DNA of 64,000 bases from Listeria ilorinensis (GCF_913566895.1 NZ_CAJYCN010000011.1:34323-98322), one strand, 5' to 3'. Positions 1 to 10,155 are shown, numbered from the stretch's first letter. Numbers and translations are program-made. The notes: generated by a model not told the origin, from the letters alone.

Positions 1-176
1 AAAATTGTAATGCCGCGTTCTCTTTCCAAATCATTACTGTCCATCGCCCGTTCATCGATATGTTCGTTCTCACGGAATGTTCCGGACTGTTTCAAAAGCT
101 CATCGACCAACGTTGTTTTACCATGGTCAACGTGGGCGATAATCGCGATATTACGAATGTCTTTTCTTAAATTCAC
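1..176 (-). CDS. typA: TypA/BipA translational GTPase, N-terminal fragment
   Basis: The gene runs off the left edge; only about 58 N-terminal residues are present. The translation opens [17 protein letters not shown] and continues into the P-loop AHVDHGKTT (about residues 13-21) and the switch I region [16 protein letters not shown] (about 41-56), which is characteristic of BipA/TypA, a ribosome-associated GTPase involved in ribosome assembly and stress adaptation. The start is GTG at 176: an AGGAGG (186-191) lies 9 nt upstream. Transcription runs leftward, away from the next gene. Confidence 0.93.
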   Translation of the reverse strand, partial: MNLRKDIRNIAIIAHVDHGKTTLVDELLKQSGTFRENEHIDERAMDSNDLERERGITI

Positions 177-288
177 TTTTATTTTCCTCCTAAATAATCG
201 CTTTCCAAAGGGGGCTTCCCTGCGGTCAGATCAAGTTCAAACTACGAAACGGTCTTGTCTGTACCCGCTTTTTTGGCCCAAATAAAGA

Positions 289-308
289 GGAAAATATGTT
301 TATTTTCC
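289..308. repeat. Perfect inverted repeat in the typA leader
   Basis: GGAAAATA (289-296) and TATTTTCC (301-308) form an 8-bp stem with a TGTT loop inside the presumed 5' UTR of typA. It is AT-rich and has no clear U-run after it, so it may be a leader hairpin or a chance repeat. Confidence 0.35.
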
Positions 309-343
309 CCTTCCCGAATCGCATCGTTTAATTCAACTTATCA

Positions 344-352
344 AGTATAGCA
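344..352 (-). promoter_or_regulatory. Putative extended -10 promoter for typA
   Basis: The minus strand reads TGCTATACT, an extended -10 (TGn plus TATACT), about 170 nt upstream of the typA start. The -35 position is poor (GTGAAT at 17-nt spacing), as is common for extended -10 promoters. It is the best promoter I can see for typA. Confidence 0.4.
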
Positions 353-394
353 CACCACTTTCAAAAATTCACGTCTTTTATTTTCAGAAAACGG

Positions 395-1168
395 TTACTT
401 CAAATAATTTTTCACGAGTTCTTCGTATACTTGTGGAAGTGCCACGATCGAGCTGCCTTTTTCCAGCATATCAATCTCTGTTTGATCAAGTCGTTTCACA
501 ATACAGCCGACTTCCTCTGCGATAATTTTTCCAGCAGCCAAATCCCACGGAGCTAAGTTCGCTGAAAGGTAAGCACCAGCCCGTCCTGTCGCGACTGCCA
601 TATATTCCAGTGATGCTGCTCCGTAAAGCCGCAGTCCGCGTGACGCCTTAATTGCCTCCCAAAGAATTGGATATTTTCGTGAAGCACTTAAGTTTGCAAT
701 TAATAAATGATCAGCCAGTCCAGAAACCGGGTCGACCGGATCGAGCCTTCGTCCGTTGACATATGCTCCCTGCTCCTTTTGACCAAAATACAATTCATCC
801 TTTTCCACATCATAAATATAGCCCAATTGCCCGATTCCATCTTGGTAAACAGCTACTGAAATCGCAAAGCCACGTTTTTGTGTGACAAAATTAAGCGTTC
901 CATCAATCGGGTCAATAATCCAGACAATCCCTTTTAAGTCCTTCACTTTATCAGCTGTACCTTCTTCACCAAAAACCCGATGAGACGGAAACGCTTCATG
1001 GATCACCTCCACAAAATAGCGTTCTGTTTCCTTATCCATATTGGTTACCAAGTCATTACGACCTGATTTGGTATCAATCGATAGATTTGTTTGAAAAGAT
1101 GCACGAATCCGTTCAGCTGCTACATGCAACCATTCTCGTGCTTTTTGATCGATGATTTCCAACTCCAC
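395..1168 (-). CDS. Inositol monophosphatase family protein (YktC/SuhB-like)
   Basis: A Mg-dependent, Li-sensitive type phosphatase of the inositol monophosphatase fold, probably cytosolic, acting on inositol phosphates or other small sugar phosphates. Metal-site motifs are visible: GEEG after about residue 65, WIIDPIDGTLNFV near 85-97, and WDLAAGKIIAEEVG near 200-213. I chose the GTG at 1168 because GAGAGGGGC lies at a good distance upstream; the ATG at 1186 has no Shine-Dalgarno. The resulting 257 aa fits the family. It sits divergent from yktB, the same pairing as yktB/yktC in Bacillus. The physiological substrate cannot be read from the sequence. Confidence 0.85.
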   Translation of the reverse strand: MELEIIDQKAREWLHVAAERIRASFQTNLSIDTKSGRNDLVTNMDKETERYFVEVIHEAFPSHRVFGEEGTADKVKDLKGIVWIIDPIDGTLNFVTQKRGFAISVAVYQDGIGQLGYIYDVEKDELYFGQKEQGAYVNGRRLDPVDPVSGLADHLLIANLSASRKYPILWEAIKASRGLRLYGAASLEYMAVATGRAGAYLSANLAPWDLAAGKIIAEEVGCIVKRLDQTEIDMLEKGSSIVALPQVYEELVKNYLK

Positions 1169-1313
1169 TCTTTTCGCCCCTCTCATTTATGAAGTATTGT
1201 TTTTAGTTTACCACAATTGATACTAAATAAGCACACGGGCAAGTTACTTTCTTCACTTCTTTGCTTCACGTATAATAAAGCTAGACGAATTTATCCGCTT
1301 AAGGAGGAAAACA

Positions 1314-1931
1314 ATGACAGTTATAAAAGGTTTTACACAAGCAGATTTTGACAGTATGAAAGTGCCCGAACTAGAAGCAAGAATGAAAGAAATTCAGACG
1401 CGAATCCAGCCAAAATTCCAAGCACTTGGCACAGCACTTACAGCTTACTTAAGCGTTCAATTAGATACGGAGATGCATTTACATATCGCACGTCATGCCC
1501 GCCGATCGGTCAACCCTCCTGATAGTACTTGGCTTGCCATCGCGCCGGATAAGCGCGGCTATAAAAAGCATCCTCATTTCCAAGTCGGACTCTATGATGA
1601 TTATCTATTCGTCTGGCTGGCATTCATTTACGAGAATGAAGAGCGGAAAAAGATCGCAGACTGCTATCTACGTGAAAAAAAAGCATTTGAGAAGCTTCCG
1701 AAAGATTTTCGAATTTCGAAAGACCATACCATAAAAGACACCTATCCACTGCATTCAGAAGAGTTACCGAGAGCATTGGAGCGTTTCCGTGATGTGAAAA
1801 AAGGCGAATTTCTGATGGGGAAAATTTTTCCGGCCGGTAGTCGCGAGATTACGAATGGATCAGTGCTTGAAAAAGAAGTTGAGACGGTCTTTTCGGCGTT
1901 GCTTGATTTTTATAAACAAGCTGTAAAATAA
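1314..1931 (+). CDS. yktB: UPF0637 family protein YktB
   Basis: A 205-aa cytosolic protein of the YktB/UPF0637 (DUF1054) family, of unknown biochemical function. The opening residues VIKGFTQADFDSMKVPELE and the block around HLHIARHARRSVNPPDSTW are typical of this family. No membrane segment or signal peptide is visible. The ATG at 1314 is preceded by AAGGAGGAAAAC, an ideal ribosome binding site. The gene is divergent from the inositol-phosphatase-like gene across about 145 bp that must hold both promoters. No function is inferred beyond family membership. Confidence 0.85.
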   Translation: MTVIKGFTQADFDSMKVPELEARMKEIQTRIQPKFQALGTALTAYLSVQLDTEMHLHIARHARRSVNPPDSTWLAIAPDKRGYKKHPHFQVGLYDDYLFVWLAFIYENEERKKIADCYLREKKAFEKLPKDFRISKDHTIKDTYPLHSEELPRALERFRDVKKGEFLMGKIFPAGSREITNGSVLEKEVETVFSALLDFYKQAVK

Positions 1932-1934
1932 GCA

Positions 1935-1963
1935 TGTACAAACCCTCTGAAAATGGGTATAAT
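1935..1963 (+). promoter_or_regulatory. Sigma-A type promoter for the corA leader
   Basis: TGTACA (1935-1940), a 17-nt spacer, then a perfect TATAAT (1958-1963). Transcription would begin near 1970, giving a leader of about 160 nt before corA that contains a 31-codon ORF with its own ribosome binding site. Confidence 0.6.
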
Positions 1964-2004
1964 GGTAAAGTTGTGGGAAAGATTATGGAAAGGAGTGGAA
2001 AGAT

Positions 2005-2100
2005 GTGAAAAATGCCCAGCAAACGCAAAGCGAACCTGAACCGCATCGAAGTAGGAAACTGGTTGTTCCTGCACATCTTTCTGTGCAGCTAACAGCCTGA
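2005..2100 (+). CDS. Possible 31-aa leader peptide upstream of corA
   Basis: GTG start at 2005 preceded by AAAGGAG about 9 nt upstream, then 30 further codons and TGA at 2098-2100, only 28 nt before the corA start. The peptide begins MKNAQQTQSEPEPHRSRK and is hydrophilic with a short hydrophobic tail (LVVPAHLSVQLTA). The same ribosome binding site also precedes an ATG-TGA minimal ORF at 2003. A short ORF before a Mg transporter recalls regulatory leader peptides such as CorL and MgtL of enterobacteria, but there is no sequence similarity to claim. It could also be a chance ORF. Confidence 0.4.
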   Translation: MKNAQQTQSEPEPHRSRKLVVPAHLSVQLTA

Positions 2101-2128
2101 CTTGTTAATAAAAAAGGAGGTTTTAGCC

Positions 2129-3073
2129 TTGCACCAAATTTTCAAATCCAACCCAGAAGGTAAATTAGAAGAACTCGACCAAGTAGAACGCAATGCTTGG
2201 ATCAATATCGTAGCGCCGACTTCTGAGGAAATCAATCAACTTGCAGAAGAATACAAGATTCCTCTCGAATTCCTAGAAGATCCACTCGATAAAGATGAAA
2301 GCGCCCGGATCGAACGCGATGATGATACTGATTCAGTACTGATTATCTGTGACTTTCCCGTCGTGGATGAAGATGATATTCATTATGCTTCCTTTGAGAC
2401 CATTCCAATGGGGATTATTTTGACGAAAGATTATTTTATTACGATCTGCACGATTGACTCATCCATCATTCAGTCTTTTATCAAACGTCGAATCAAAGGT
2501 TTTTATACGCATATGAAGACACGCTTTGCCTTACAGATCCTTTATATGATTTCCACACAATTCTTGCGGCATTTGAAACGTTTGAATCGTCAAACCGATT
2601 TGATCGAAAAAGAACTGCATGAATCTATGAAAAATAAACAACTCTATGATTTGATGGGGATCGAAAAGAGTTTGGTTTATTTTGTTACAGCGCTTAAATC
2701 CAATAAACTTGTACTAGATAAGATGATGCGGCAAAATATCGTTAAAATGTATGAGGAAGATCAAGATCTCTTAGAAGATGTGATTATTGAAAATCGCCAG
2801 GGGATCGAGATGGCAGAAGTCCACTCAAATATTCTTAGCGGTATGATGGATGCTTATGCCTCGATCATTTCCAACAACATGAATATTGTAATGAAATTCC
2901 TGACGTCGTTTACGATCATCTTAACAATCCCAACGATGGTGTTCAGTTTTTACGGAATGAATGTCAAACTGCCTTTTGAAAACCTGCCACTTGCTTGGAT
3001 TTTAGCACTTGGTATGTCGTTTGGGATCGCTGGACTACTAGGCTTTGTATTCTGGCGACGCAAATTTTTCTAA
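2129..3073 (+). CDS. corA: CorA family divalent cation transporter
   Basis: An inner-membrane channel of the CorA family importing Mg2+ (possibly Co2+/Ni2+). The long acidic N-terminal cytosolic domain is followed by two C-terminal transmembrane helices. The diagnostic YGMN motif (GMN about residues 276-278) sits at the end of TM1, and the short periplasmic loop VKLPFENLP and TM2 lead to the basic tail FWRRKFF. I chose TTG at 2129 because AGGAGG (2115-2120) lies 8 nt upstream; a TTG at 2102 has no ribosome binding site. Length 314 aa is normal. A promoter and a small ORF lie upstream, and a strong bidirectional terminator follows. Confidence 0.9.
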   Translation: MHQIFKSNPEGKLEELDQVERNAWINIVAPTSEEINQLAEEYKIPLEFLEDPLDKDESARIERDDDTDSVLIICDFPVVDEDDIHYASFETIPMGIILTKDYFITICTIDSSIIQSFIKRRIKGFYTHMKTRFALQILYMISTQFLRHLKRLNRQTDLIEKELHESMKNKQLYDLMGIEKSLVYFVTALKSNKLVLDKMMRQNIVKMYEEDQDLLEDVIIENRQGIEMAEVHSNILSGMMDAYASIISNNMNIVMKFLTSFTIILTIPTMVFSFYGMNVKLPFENLPLAWILALGMSFGIAGLLGFVFWRRKFF

Positions 3074-3074
3074 A

Positions 3075-3111
3075 AAAAGGATCTGCCGCAATAATGCGCG
3101 CAGATCCTTTT
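3075..3111. terminator. Bidirectional terminator between corA and the DsbA-like gene
   Basis: AAAAGGATCTGC (3075-3086) pairs with GCAGATCCTTTT (3100-3111), 12 bp, with T-runs on both strands. It lies between two convergent genes and almost touches the stop codon at 3113. Confidence 0.9.
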
Positions 3112-3112
3112 T

Positions 3113-3646
3113 TTATCTTGCATATTCTTGATTTAAAAGCGCACTTAATTCTTCTGGTGTAATATGTTCATCAAAAATATGTTCACCTACGATAACCGTG
3201 GGAACGAAGACAACATTCGCTTCTCCAGCTTCTTGAATAATCGCTTGTTCCGCTTGCTCATTATTTTGTCGTGTTAAGCCCAGTTTTTCTTCCATAAAGG
3301 CTGGGATTTCATCTAAAGGAAGGTTGCCCCACTCATCCTGTGTTTCGTAGATTCGATCGATTGCTTCTAGTGTTTCAAACGGTGTGTCATAATTTAAGTA
3401 TTTATGTGTCACATTCCCTGGTTGTAAAGATTCCTTTTCTTTATCGAAAGGTTTAATAATCAGTTCAATTTTCCCTTCATCAATCATTTTTGCCAGCACA
3501 TTTCGAGATTCTTGATGCCATTTCCGGCAAAATGGGCAGCGCAGATTAACGAATGACAACACCTTTACTTTGGCCACTTCACTTTTAGCTAGGTGAATCC
3601 CTACTTCTGGTGTCACCTTTTCAGCTTTGATTTGACTGATATCCAT
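3113..3646 (-). CDS. DsbA-like thioredoxin-fold protein
   Basis: A 177-aa thioredoxin-fold protein. The CPFC redox motif lies at about residues 37-40 after a beta strand (VKVLSFVNLR), an all-helical insertion follows, and the cis-proline loop FVPTVIVG is near 147-154, as in DsbA/FrnE-type disulfide oxidoreductases. There is no signal peptide, so it should act in the cytosol, perhaps as a thiol reductase or isomerase. The ATG has GGGGGAAG upstream. It is followed by yktA and ends at a terminator shared with corA. Its partner is unknown. Confidence 0.8.
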   Translation of the reverse strand: MDISQIKAEKVTPEVGIHLAKSEVAKVKVLSFVNLRCPFCRKWHQESRNVLAKMIDEGKIELIIKPFDKEKESLQPGNVTHKYLNYDTPFETLEAIDRIYETQDEWGNLPLDEIPAFMEEKLGLTRQNNEQAEQAIIQEAGEANVVFVPTVIVGEHIFDEHITPEELSALLNQEYAR

Positions 3647-3663
3647 TTTTCTTCCCCCTTTTA

Positions 3664-3936
3664 TTAAGGCTTCATTTTAATACTACTGGTCGTTGCATTT
3701 TTTACCAGCTGCATGACTTGGTAGGCTGAGTAGCTACTTTCTTTTTCAAATTCCCGTCCCAAGCGCTTTTCTTCGCCAATAGACGGCACAACTTTTTTGA
3801 ATGCCCGATAGCGACTCTTGAGTTCCTCCGCATCAATGCCTTTCTCATAAGCTTTTTCGATTGCCTGAAAATATTGAATCACAACCGTTACTTCTTCTTT
3901 TGTCCAATCTATATCAATCGGATAGCTGTATTCCAC
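3664..3936 (-). CDS. yktA: UPF0223 family protein YktA
   Basis: A small acidic-to-basic cytosolic protein of about 90 aa in the UPF0223 family; its function is unknown. The conserved opening EYSYPIDIDWTKEE begins right after the GTG at 3936, and the block KSRYRAFKKVVPSIGEEKRL follows. The frame is open upstream to 4053, but GTG 3936 with GGAAAGGA upstream gives the family length. A promoter lies just upstream (3998-4025). The stop codon is only 17 nt from the DsbA-like start, so the two genes probably form an operon. Confidence 0.85.
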   Translation of the reverse strand: MEYSYPIDIDWTKEEVTVVIQYFQAIEKAYEKGIDAEELKSRYRAFKKVVPSIGEEKRLGREFEKESSYSAYQVMQLVKNATTSSIKMKP

Positions 3937-3997
3937 CTCGCTCAGTCCTTTCCAATATTTCTTCGCAAGTAAGCTTTGATTTTTTTTGCATACTTGT

Positions 3998-4025
3998 ATT
4001 TTAGCATGTTTTCTGTGGGAGTAAA
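3998..4025 (-). promoter_or_regulatory. Putative promoter for yktA and the DsbA-like gene
   Basis: Reading the minus strand: TTTACT (4020-4025), a 16-nt spacer, then TAAAAT (3998-4003). It lies between the terminator of the preceding membrane protein gene and yktA, so the unit can be transcribed independently. Confidence 0.5.
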
Positions 4026-4040
4026 AACGTTCTGTCCATG

Positions 4041-4070
4041 AAAAAAAGCACATCCCTCTCCGGATATGCT
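4041..4070 (-). terminator. Terminator after the 94-aa membrane protein gene
   Basis: AGCATATCC and GGATGTGCT form a stem with one internal mismatch (4047-4070), followed on the minus strand by seven T residues. Confidence 0.7.
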
Positions 4071-4078
4071 TACCTTTT

Positions 4079-4363
4079 TTAAGCTGTTCGATTCCTTCGT
4101 ATAAAATGCGTCGCGATAAAAAAATAAATGGGCAAAATATAACTTACGATGACAAGTAAAATGACTTCAATAACGGATTTTTGAATATATCCGTTTGTCA
4201 TTTTTATGAAGCCTGTAATGGGCGTTTCTAAAATCTGGATGACAGAACGCCAAGCTCCTGTATCGTGCATATGATGGATAAAGCCTATTACGATAGCAAT
4301 TGCTGTTAAAATCGTACAGAGGCCGGCTAAAATGTATGAAAACCAAAACAAGCCTTTTTTCAT
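4079..4363 (-). CDS. Small membrane protein with HMHDT motif (copy 2)
   Basis: A 94-aa protein with two predicted transmembrane helices (about residues 7-29 and 64-86) joined by a loop carrying HHMHDTGAWRSVIQILETPIT. The neighbouring 127-aa protein has the same loop pattern (HMHDT-x-x-WR-x-V-x-x-IL-x-TP-x-T), so the two are paralogues arranged in tandem. The ATG has AAGGTGAC upstream. The conserved His/Asp/Trp/Arg cluster could be a metal or substrate site. I do not recognise a named family and assign no function. Confidence 0.65.
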   Translation of the reverse strand: MKKGLFWFSYILAGLCTILTAIAIVIGFIHHMHDTGAWRSVIQILETPITGFIKMTNGYIQKSVIEVILLVIVSYILPIYFFIATHFIRRNRTA

Positions 4364-4415
4364 TAGGTCACCTTTATTCTTTTTAATTTTTTAGCAGCTT
4401 ATGTAAAACATTCAA

Positions 4416-4799
4416 TCAGTAGCTATGCACTTCTTCATGATGCAACAGATAATCCTGCTTTACAAAATACATGCCTAACCAAAATAAAACCGGCATCAGA
4501 TAGTTTAAAACAAATACAATCATGTAACGGAGTGCAACACTTGCGATTGGAAGCGTCCATACTGGATCAGTAAACGGCGTCACCAGAATGCGTAACACGG
4601 CTCGCCAGCCATCTGTATCATGCATATGCTGAACAAAGCCTACACCAAAATTGATCATTGTAATTGCAAATAAAATACCGGAAATGGTCATCAAGATGAC
4701 AAATATCGCCTTCGCCACATGCGAATGTAAGTGAATATGCCTTTCCACTTTCAACACCTGGATTCTTTTAAATTTTATGAAATAAATCCCCTTCTTCAC
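4416..4799 (-). CDS. Small membrane protein with HMHDT motif (copy 1)
   Basis: Up to 127 aa with three hydrophobic stretches (about residues 30-52, 80-100 and 100-118). It shares with the next gene the loop HMHDTDGWRAVLRILVTPFTD and a C-terminal LMPVLFWLGMYFV segment. The N-terminus is His-rich (HIHLHSHVAK). The start is uncertain: GTG 4799 has only a weak ribosome binding site and an internal GTG (VERHIH) is also possible. The copies are only about 50 bp apart, with a terminator after the second. Function unknown. Confidence 0.6.
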   Translation of the reverse strand: MKKGIYFIKFKRIQVLKVERHIHLHSHVAKAIFVILMTISGILFAITMINFGVGFVQHMHDTDGWRAVLRILVTPFTDPVWTLPIASVALRYMIVFVLNYLMPVLFWLGMYFVKQDYLLHHEEVHSY

Positions 4800-4853
4800 G
4801 CTTCTTTATTTTAACACATTGAAGGTGAATTTTCATCCGTTTTCACAAAGAAA

Positions 4854-4887
4854 ACACCTGAGAGAATTTAACCCTTCTCTCAGGTGT
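4854..4887 (-). terminator. Terminator of the pdh operon
   Basis: ACACCTGAGAGAA (4854-4866) pairs perfectly with TTCTCTCAGGTGT (4875-4887), a 13-bp stem just after the pdhD stop codon, followed on the minus strand by a short T-rich stretch. Confidence 0.8.
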
Positions 4888-4894
4888 CGGTTCA

Positions 4895-6298
4895 TTAAAT
4901 ATGAATAGGGCGTCCTAGTGCTAACTCAGCAGCTTCCATCGTCAATTCACCAAGGGATGGATGCGCATGAATCGTCAGTGCAATATCCTCAGCTGTCACA
5001 CCTGTTTCAATTGCCAAACCAATTTCTGAAATAATATCAGAAGCATTCATACCGGCTACTTGCGCGCCTAAAACAAGTCCATCTTCTTTACGTGTCACGA
5101 GTCGAACAAAACCTTCCGGTGCATCGAGCGATAAAGCACGACCATTGCCTCCGAATGGGAATTTCGCTGTCTTCACATCGAAGCCTTCTTCTTTCGCTTG
5201 TTTTTCTGTTAACCCAACTGTTGCAAGTTCTGGATCACTGAATACTACAGCAGGAAGAGCTGTATAATCGATTTCTGCTTTTTCACCAGAAATAGCTTCA
5301 GCCGCAATTTTCGCTTCATAGCTTGCTTTATGAGCAAGTGGAACTCCGGGGACAATATCTCCGATAGCGAAAATATTTGAGACATTCGTACGTCCTTGTT
5401 TGTCTACTTCTATCAAGCCACGTTCATTTACTTCTACACCAGCTTGTTCTAAACCAAGTTCATCAGTGTTGGGACGGCGACCAACTGTTACGAGTACATA
5501 ATCAGCTTCAATGGTTTTCGTTTCGCCATTTGCTTCATAAGTCACTTTTACGCCATTTTCTGTTTCCTCGGCAGATTTTGCCAAAGCTTTCGTGACAATC
5601 TCCACATTTTTATCTTTCAAGTTACGTTTTACAAGAGAAACCATATCTTTTTCATAGGTTGGCAAGATTTCCGGACCACCCTCAAGGATAGTCAGTTCTG
5701 TTCCAAGATTGGCAAAAGCGCCACCAAGTTCTGTTCCAATATAACCACCGCCGATTACAACCAGTTTTTTTGGAACTTCTTGAAGAGCAAGTGCACCTGT
5801 TGAACTTAAAACACGTTTGCCATATTTAAAACCAGGAATTTCAATTGGACGGGAGCCTGTTGCCACAATCACATTATTGAATGTATAAGTTTGGGCAGAA
5901 TCTGGATGAATCACACGTAAGGAATGATCATCTACGAAGAAAGCTTCCCCTTCCAGCATTTCCACTTTATTTTTCTTGAGTAGACCGCGAACACCGTTTG
6001 TTAATTTGCTAACAACACTGCCTTTCCACTCTTGGGCTTTTGTGAAATCAAGATCTACATGATCCGTTTTGATCCCCATATTTTCGGAATGCTTCGCTTC
6101 TTTGTAACGATGACCGACTGTAATGAGCGCTTTAGACGGGATACAGCCGACATTCAGACAAACTCCGCCATAGTATTCTTTTTCGATGATCGTTACTTTC
6201 TGACCCAGTTGTGCAGCACGAATCGCTGCTACATATCCGCCTGGGCCGGCACCAATTACTATTGTATCTCTTTCTTCTGGAAAATCGCCTACAACCAT
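4895..6298 (-). CDS. pdhD: Dihydrolipoyl dehydrogenase, E3 of pyruvate dehydrogenase
   Basis: E3 flavoprotein that reoxidises the dihydrolipoyl arms of PdhC with NAD+. FAD-binding [15 protein letters not shown] is at about residues 17-31, the redox disulfide [13 protein letters not shown] at about 44-56, the NAD-binding [11 protein letters not shown] near 184-194, the second FAD motif FAIGDIVPG near 311-319, and the catalytic HAHPSLGE near 444-451 (His-Glu pair). The 467-aa length is standard. Its ribosome binding site GGAGG lies at the end of pdhC, 3 nt separate the two genes, and the operon terminates immediately downstream. Confidence 0.97.
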   Translation of the reverse strand: MVVGDFPEERDTIVIGAGPGGYVAAIRAAQLGQKVTIIEKEYYGGVCLNVGCIPSKALITVGHRYKEAKHSENMGIKTDHVDLDFTKAQEWKGSVVSKLTNGVRGLLKKNKVEMLEGEAFFVDDHSLRVIHPDSAQTYTFNNVIVATGSRPIEIPGFKYGKRVLSSTGALALQEVPKKLVVIGGGYIGTELGGAFANLGTELTILEGGPEILPTYEKDMVSLVKRNLKDKNVEIVTKALAKSAEETENGVKVTYEANGETKTIEADYVLVTVGRRPNTDELGLEQAGVEVNERGLIEVDKQGRTNVSNIFAIGDIVPGVPLAHKASYEAKIAAEAISGEKAEIDYTALPAVVFSDPELATVGLTEKQAKEEGFDVKTAKFPFGGNGRALSLDAPEGFVRLVTRKEDGLVLGAQVAGMNASDIISEIGLAIETGVTAEDIALTIHAHPSLGELTMEAAELALGRPIHI

Positions 6299-6301
6299 TT
6301 T

Positions 6302-7930
6302 TTACGCCTCCATTAGTAATAATTCTGGGTCATTTAGTAACCGTTTGATATTGTTCATTGCTTTCTGTGCAGTAGCACCATCAATAACACGGTGGTCAAA
6401 GCTTAACGAAAGTGCCAAGACCGGTGCTGCTACAATTTCGCCGTTTTGAACGATGGCTTTTTCAGCAATACGCCCAACGCCTAAAATAGCCACTTCTGGA
6501 TAATTGATAACTGGTGTGAACCACTGCCCACCAGCAGAACCAATATTAGAAATCGTTGCGGAGCCATGACGCATTTCGTCCGCTGTTAATTTACCGTCGC
6601 GTGCTTTGCCAGCTAATTCATTGATTTCATTAGAGATAACAAAAACCGATTTTTTGTCCGCATTTTTGACAACTGGGACATAGAGTCCGTGATCAGTATC
6701 TGCTGCAATTCCAATATTATAATAATGTTTTTGAATCAGTTCGTCAGTCGCATCATCCAATGTTGTATTGAGCACTGGGAATTCACGCAATGTGGCAACA
6801 AGTGCTTTTACGATATAAGGTAAGAACGTCAACTTGATACCTTTTTCGGCAGCCACTTCTTTGAAACGTTTTCTATGTGCCATTAGTGCAGAAACTTCGA
6901 TTTCATCCATCAAAGTTACATGTGGTGCAGTATGCTTCGAGTTGACCATCGCTTTTGCGATCGCACGACGAGTTGGCGACAATTTTTCGCGTGTTTCTGG
7001 ATAAGCGTCTCCAGCTGCTGGTACTGGTTTTGCTGCTGGTTTGGTTGCTTCTTTTTCAGCTGATTTTGGTGCTTTTTCCTCTGCTGCTTCCGCTTTTGGT
7101 GCTTGCTCGCCGCTTAGGAAAGCATCAACATCTGCTTTTAGTACACGATTATTTTTACCACTGCCGGATACTTCGGCAATATTGACATCTTTTTCACGTG
7201 CATATTTACGTACAGAAGGCATTGCAATTACAAGACCATTTGGATCTTTTTTCGCTGATGGTGTGCCGTCAGTCGAAACTTTTGCCGCTGCTGGTTCGGT
7301 CATTTTTGCTTCTTCTGCTGGTGATTCAGGAGTGGAAGAATGATCTGCCGAACCTTCAAAATCACCTTCAAATGTGATCAATCCTTGACCAACTGTTGCA
7401 ACAGTACCTTCTTCAACCAGAATCTCTTTAACAGTACCATCTACCGGAGATGTGATTTCTTCTACTGATTTGTCATTTTGCACTTCGAAGATTGCTTGGT
7501 CTTCTTCTACTTGATCGCCCGGTTTAACAAACCACTTCACGATTTCCCCTTCATGAATCCCTTCACCGATATCCGGCAATTTAAATTCATATAGACCTTT
7601 ACCACTGGCTGATGCAGCAGTTGATTGTGTGTTTTCCTCTTTTGTAGGTTCTTCTTTTGCGCTTTCTTCTTCGGCATCGTCTTCGTGACCTTCTACGCCG
7701 TCAAATGTGATTAAAACTTGACCAACTGTTGCAACTTCCCCTTCTGCAACTTTGATCTCTTTTACTGTTCCCGAAACGGGTGATGTAATCTCTTCAACAG
7801 ATTTATCGTTTTGTACTTCAAAAAGAGATTCATCTTCTTCAATCTTATCGCCTGGTTGAACGAACCATTTGACAATCTCACCTTCATGGATACCTTCACC
7901 GATATCTGGTAATTTAAATGAATATGCCAT
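6302..7930 (-). CDS. pdhC: Dihydrolipoamide acetyltransferase, E2 of pyruvate dehydrogenase
   Basis: E2 core of the pyruvate dehydrogenase complex, 542 aa. It has two nearly identical lipoyl domains (about 3-76 and 114-187), each with the NDKSVEE lipoylation site (Lys43 and Lys154), separated by acidic/Ala-rich linkers. The peripheral-subunit-binding domain ([18 protein letters not shown]) lies near 230-270, followed by an Ala/Pro/Lys linker. The C-terminal catalytic domain contains [10 protein letters not shown] near 508-517. The two-lipoyl architecture matches Listeria-type E2. It is separated from pdhB by an 81-nt gap holding a hairpin, and is almost contiguous with pdhD. Confidence 0.97.
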   Translation of the reverse strand: MAYSFKLPDIGEGIHEGEIVKWFVQPGDKIEEDESLFEVQNDKSVEEITSPVSGTVKEIKVAEGEVATVGQVLITFDGVEGHEDDAEEESAKEEPTKEENTQSTAASASGKGLYEFKLPDIGEGIHEGEIVKWFVKPGDQVEEDQAIFEVQNDKSVEEITSPVDGTVKEILVEEGTVATVGQGLITFEGDFEGSADHSSTPESPAEEAKMTEPAAAKVSTDGTPSAKKDPNGLVIAMPSVRKYAREKDVNIAEVSGSGKNNRVLKADVDAFLSGEQAPKAEAAEEKAPKSAEKEATKPAAKPVPAAGDAYPETREKLSPTRRAIAKAMVNSKHTAPHVTLMDEIEVSALMAHRKRFKEVAAEKGIKLTFLPYIVKALVATLREFPVLNTTLDDATDELIQKHYYNIGIAADTDHGLYVPVVKNADKKSVFVISNEINELAGKARDGKLTADEMRHGSATISNIGSAGGQWFTPVINYPEVAILGVGRIAEKAIVQNGEIVAAPVLALSLSFDHRVIDGATAQKAMNNIKRLLNDPELLLMEA

Positions 7931-7972
7931 TATTCTTTGCCTCCTGTTTTTATATCAAACTTGATTGAAAGG

Positions 7973-7997
7973 GAGCCAGCTAGCAATCAGCCGGCTC
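7973..7997 (-). other. Intercistronic hairpin between pdhB and pdhC
   Basis: GAGCCGGC and GCTGGCTC form an 8-bp stem (one G-U pair) with a 9-nt loop in the pdhB-pdhC gap. No U-run follows, so it is more likely a processing or stability element than a terminator. Confidence 0.5.
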
Positions 7998-8011
7998 AGT
8001 AAATTTTTTAT

Positions 8012-8989
8012 TTAGAAAGCTAATACTTCTTTTACACGCTGGATGATGTCGTTATGGTTAGGCAGCCAAACTTGTTCAGCTTGCGAGAACGGAAATACGC
8101 TATCCGGCGCTGTCACACGCATAACAGGTGCTTCTAGAGACAGGATTGCGCGATCATTGATTTCTGCAATCACATTTGCAGCAATCCCAGCTTGTTTTTG
8201 TGCTTCCTGTACCATGACTACACGCCCTGTTTTCTTCACAGAAGTTACAATTGTTTCTGTGTCAAGTGGGCTGATGGTCCGCAAGTCAATCACTTCAGCA
8301 GATACACCGTCTTTTTCAAGCGCTTCTGCCGCTTTGACAGATTCTTGCACCATGGCTCCATAGGCAATAATCGTAACGTCTGTTCCTTCGCGTCGAACCG
8401 CTGCTTTACCTAATGGTACCGTATATTCGCCTTCTGGTACTTCTTCACGGAATGAACGATAAAGTTTCATATGTTCAAGAAATACAACTGGATCATTGTC
8501 GCGAATCGCTGAAATCAGCAAGCCTTTTGCATCATAAGGTGTTGACGGGATGACAACTTTCAAGCCAGGCGACTGTGCCATCAAGCCTTCCAGATTATCT
8601 GCATGAAGTTCGGGTGTATGAACCCCACCACCAAATGGTGCCCGAATCGTGATAGGTGCTGTACGAGTACCGCCAGTACGGTAACGCAAACGAGCCATTT
8701 GTCCGACCACGGAATCCATTACTTCAAAAACGAAACCGAAAAATTGAATTTCAGGAACTGGACGATAGCCTTCCAGCGCAAGACCAATTGCAAGTCCTCC
8801 GATACCAGACTCTGCAAGCGGCGTATCAAAAACACGTTCTTCTCCGAATTCATCCTGAAGTCCCTCTGTCGCACGGAAAACCCCGCCGTTTTTACCAACG
8901 TCTTCCCCAAAAACTAAGACGTTTTCATCGTTTTTCAGCTCTACTGCAAGCGCATCTGTAATCGCTTGAATCATTGTTTTTTGCGCCAT
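8012..8989 (-). CDS. pdhB: Pyruvate dehydrogenase E1 beta subunit
   Basis: E1 beta, 325 aa, forms the alpha2beta2 thiamine-diphosphate decarboxylase with PdhA. The N-terminal block [20 protein letters not shown] and the segment [20 protein letters not shown] carry the cofactor-binding Glu, followed by [22 protein letters not shown] (split active-site loop). The C-terminal transketolase-like domain ends in [18 protein letters not shown]. The start codon lies 3 nt after the pdhA stop, implying translational coupling. Length and domains are normal. Confidence 0.97.
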   Translation of the reverse strand: MAQKTMIQAITDALAVELKNDENVLVFGEDVGKNGGVFRATEGLQDEFGEERVFDTPLAESGIGGLAIGLALEGYRPVPEIQFFGFVFEVMDSVVGQMARLRYRTGGTRTAPITIRAPFGGGVHTPELHADNLEGLMAQSPGLKVVIPSTPYDAKGLLISAIRDNDPVVFLEHMKLYRSFREEVPEGEYTVPLGKAAVRREGTDVTIIAYGAMVQESVKAAEALEKDGVSAEVIDLRTISPLDTETIVTSVKKTGRVVMVQEAQKQAGIAANVIAEINDRAILSLEAPVMRVTAPDSVFPFSQAEQVWLPNHNDIIQRVKEVLAF

Positions 8990-8991
8990 GA

Positions 8992-10155
<1,164 letters not shown>

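Noticed and set aside
6955..7343. Overlapping plus-strand open frames antisense to pdhC
   Set aside because: They lie opposite the Ala/Lys/Pro-rich linker of the E2 protein, whose repetitive codons leave the opposite strand open; no ribosome binding site or recognisable domain.
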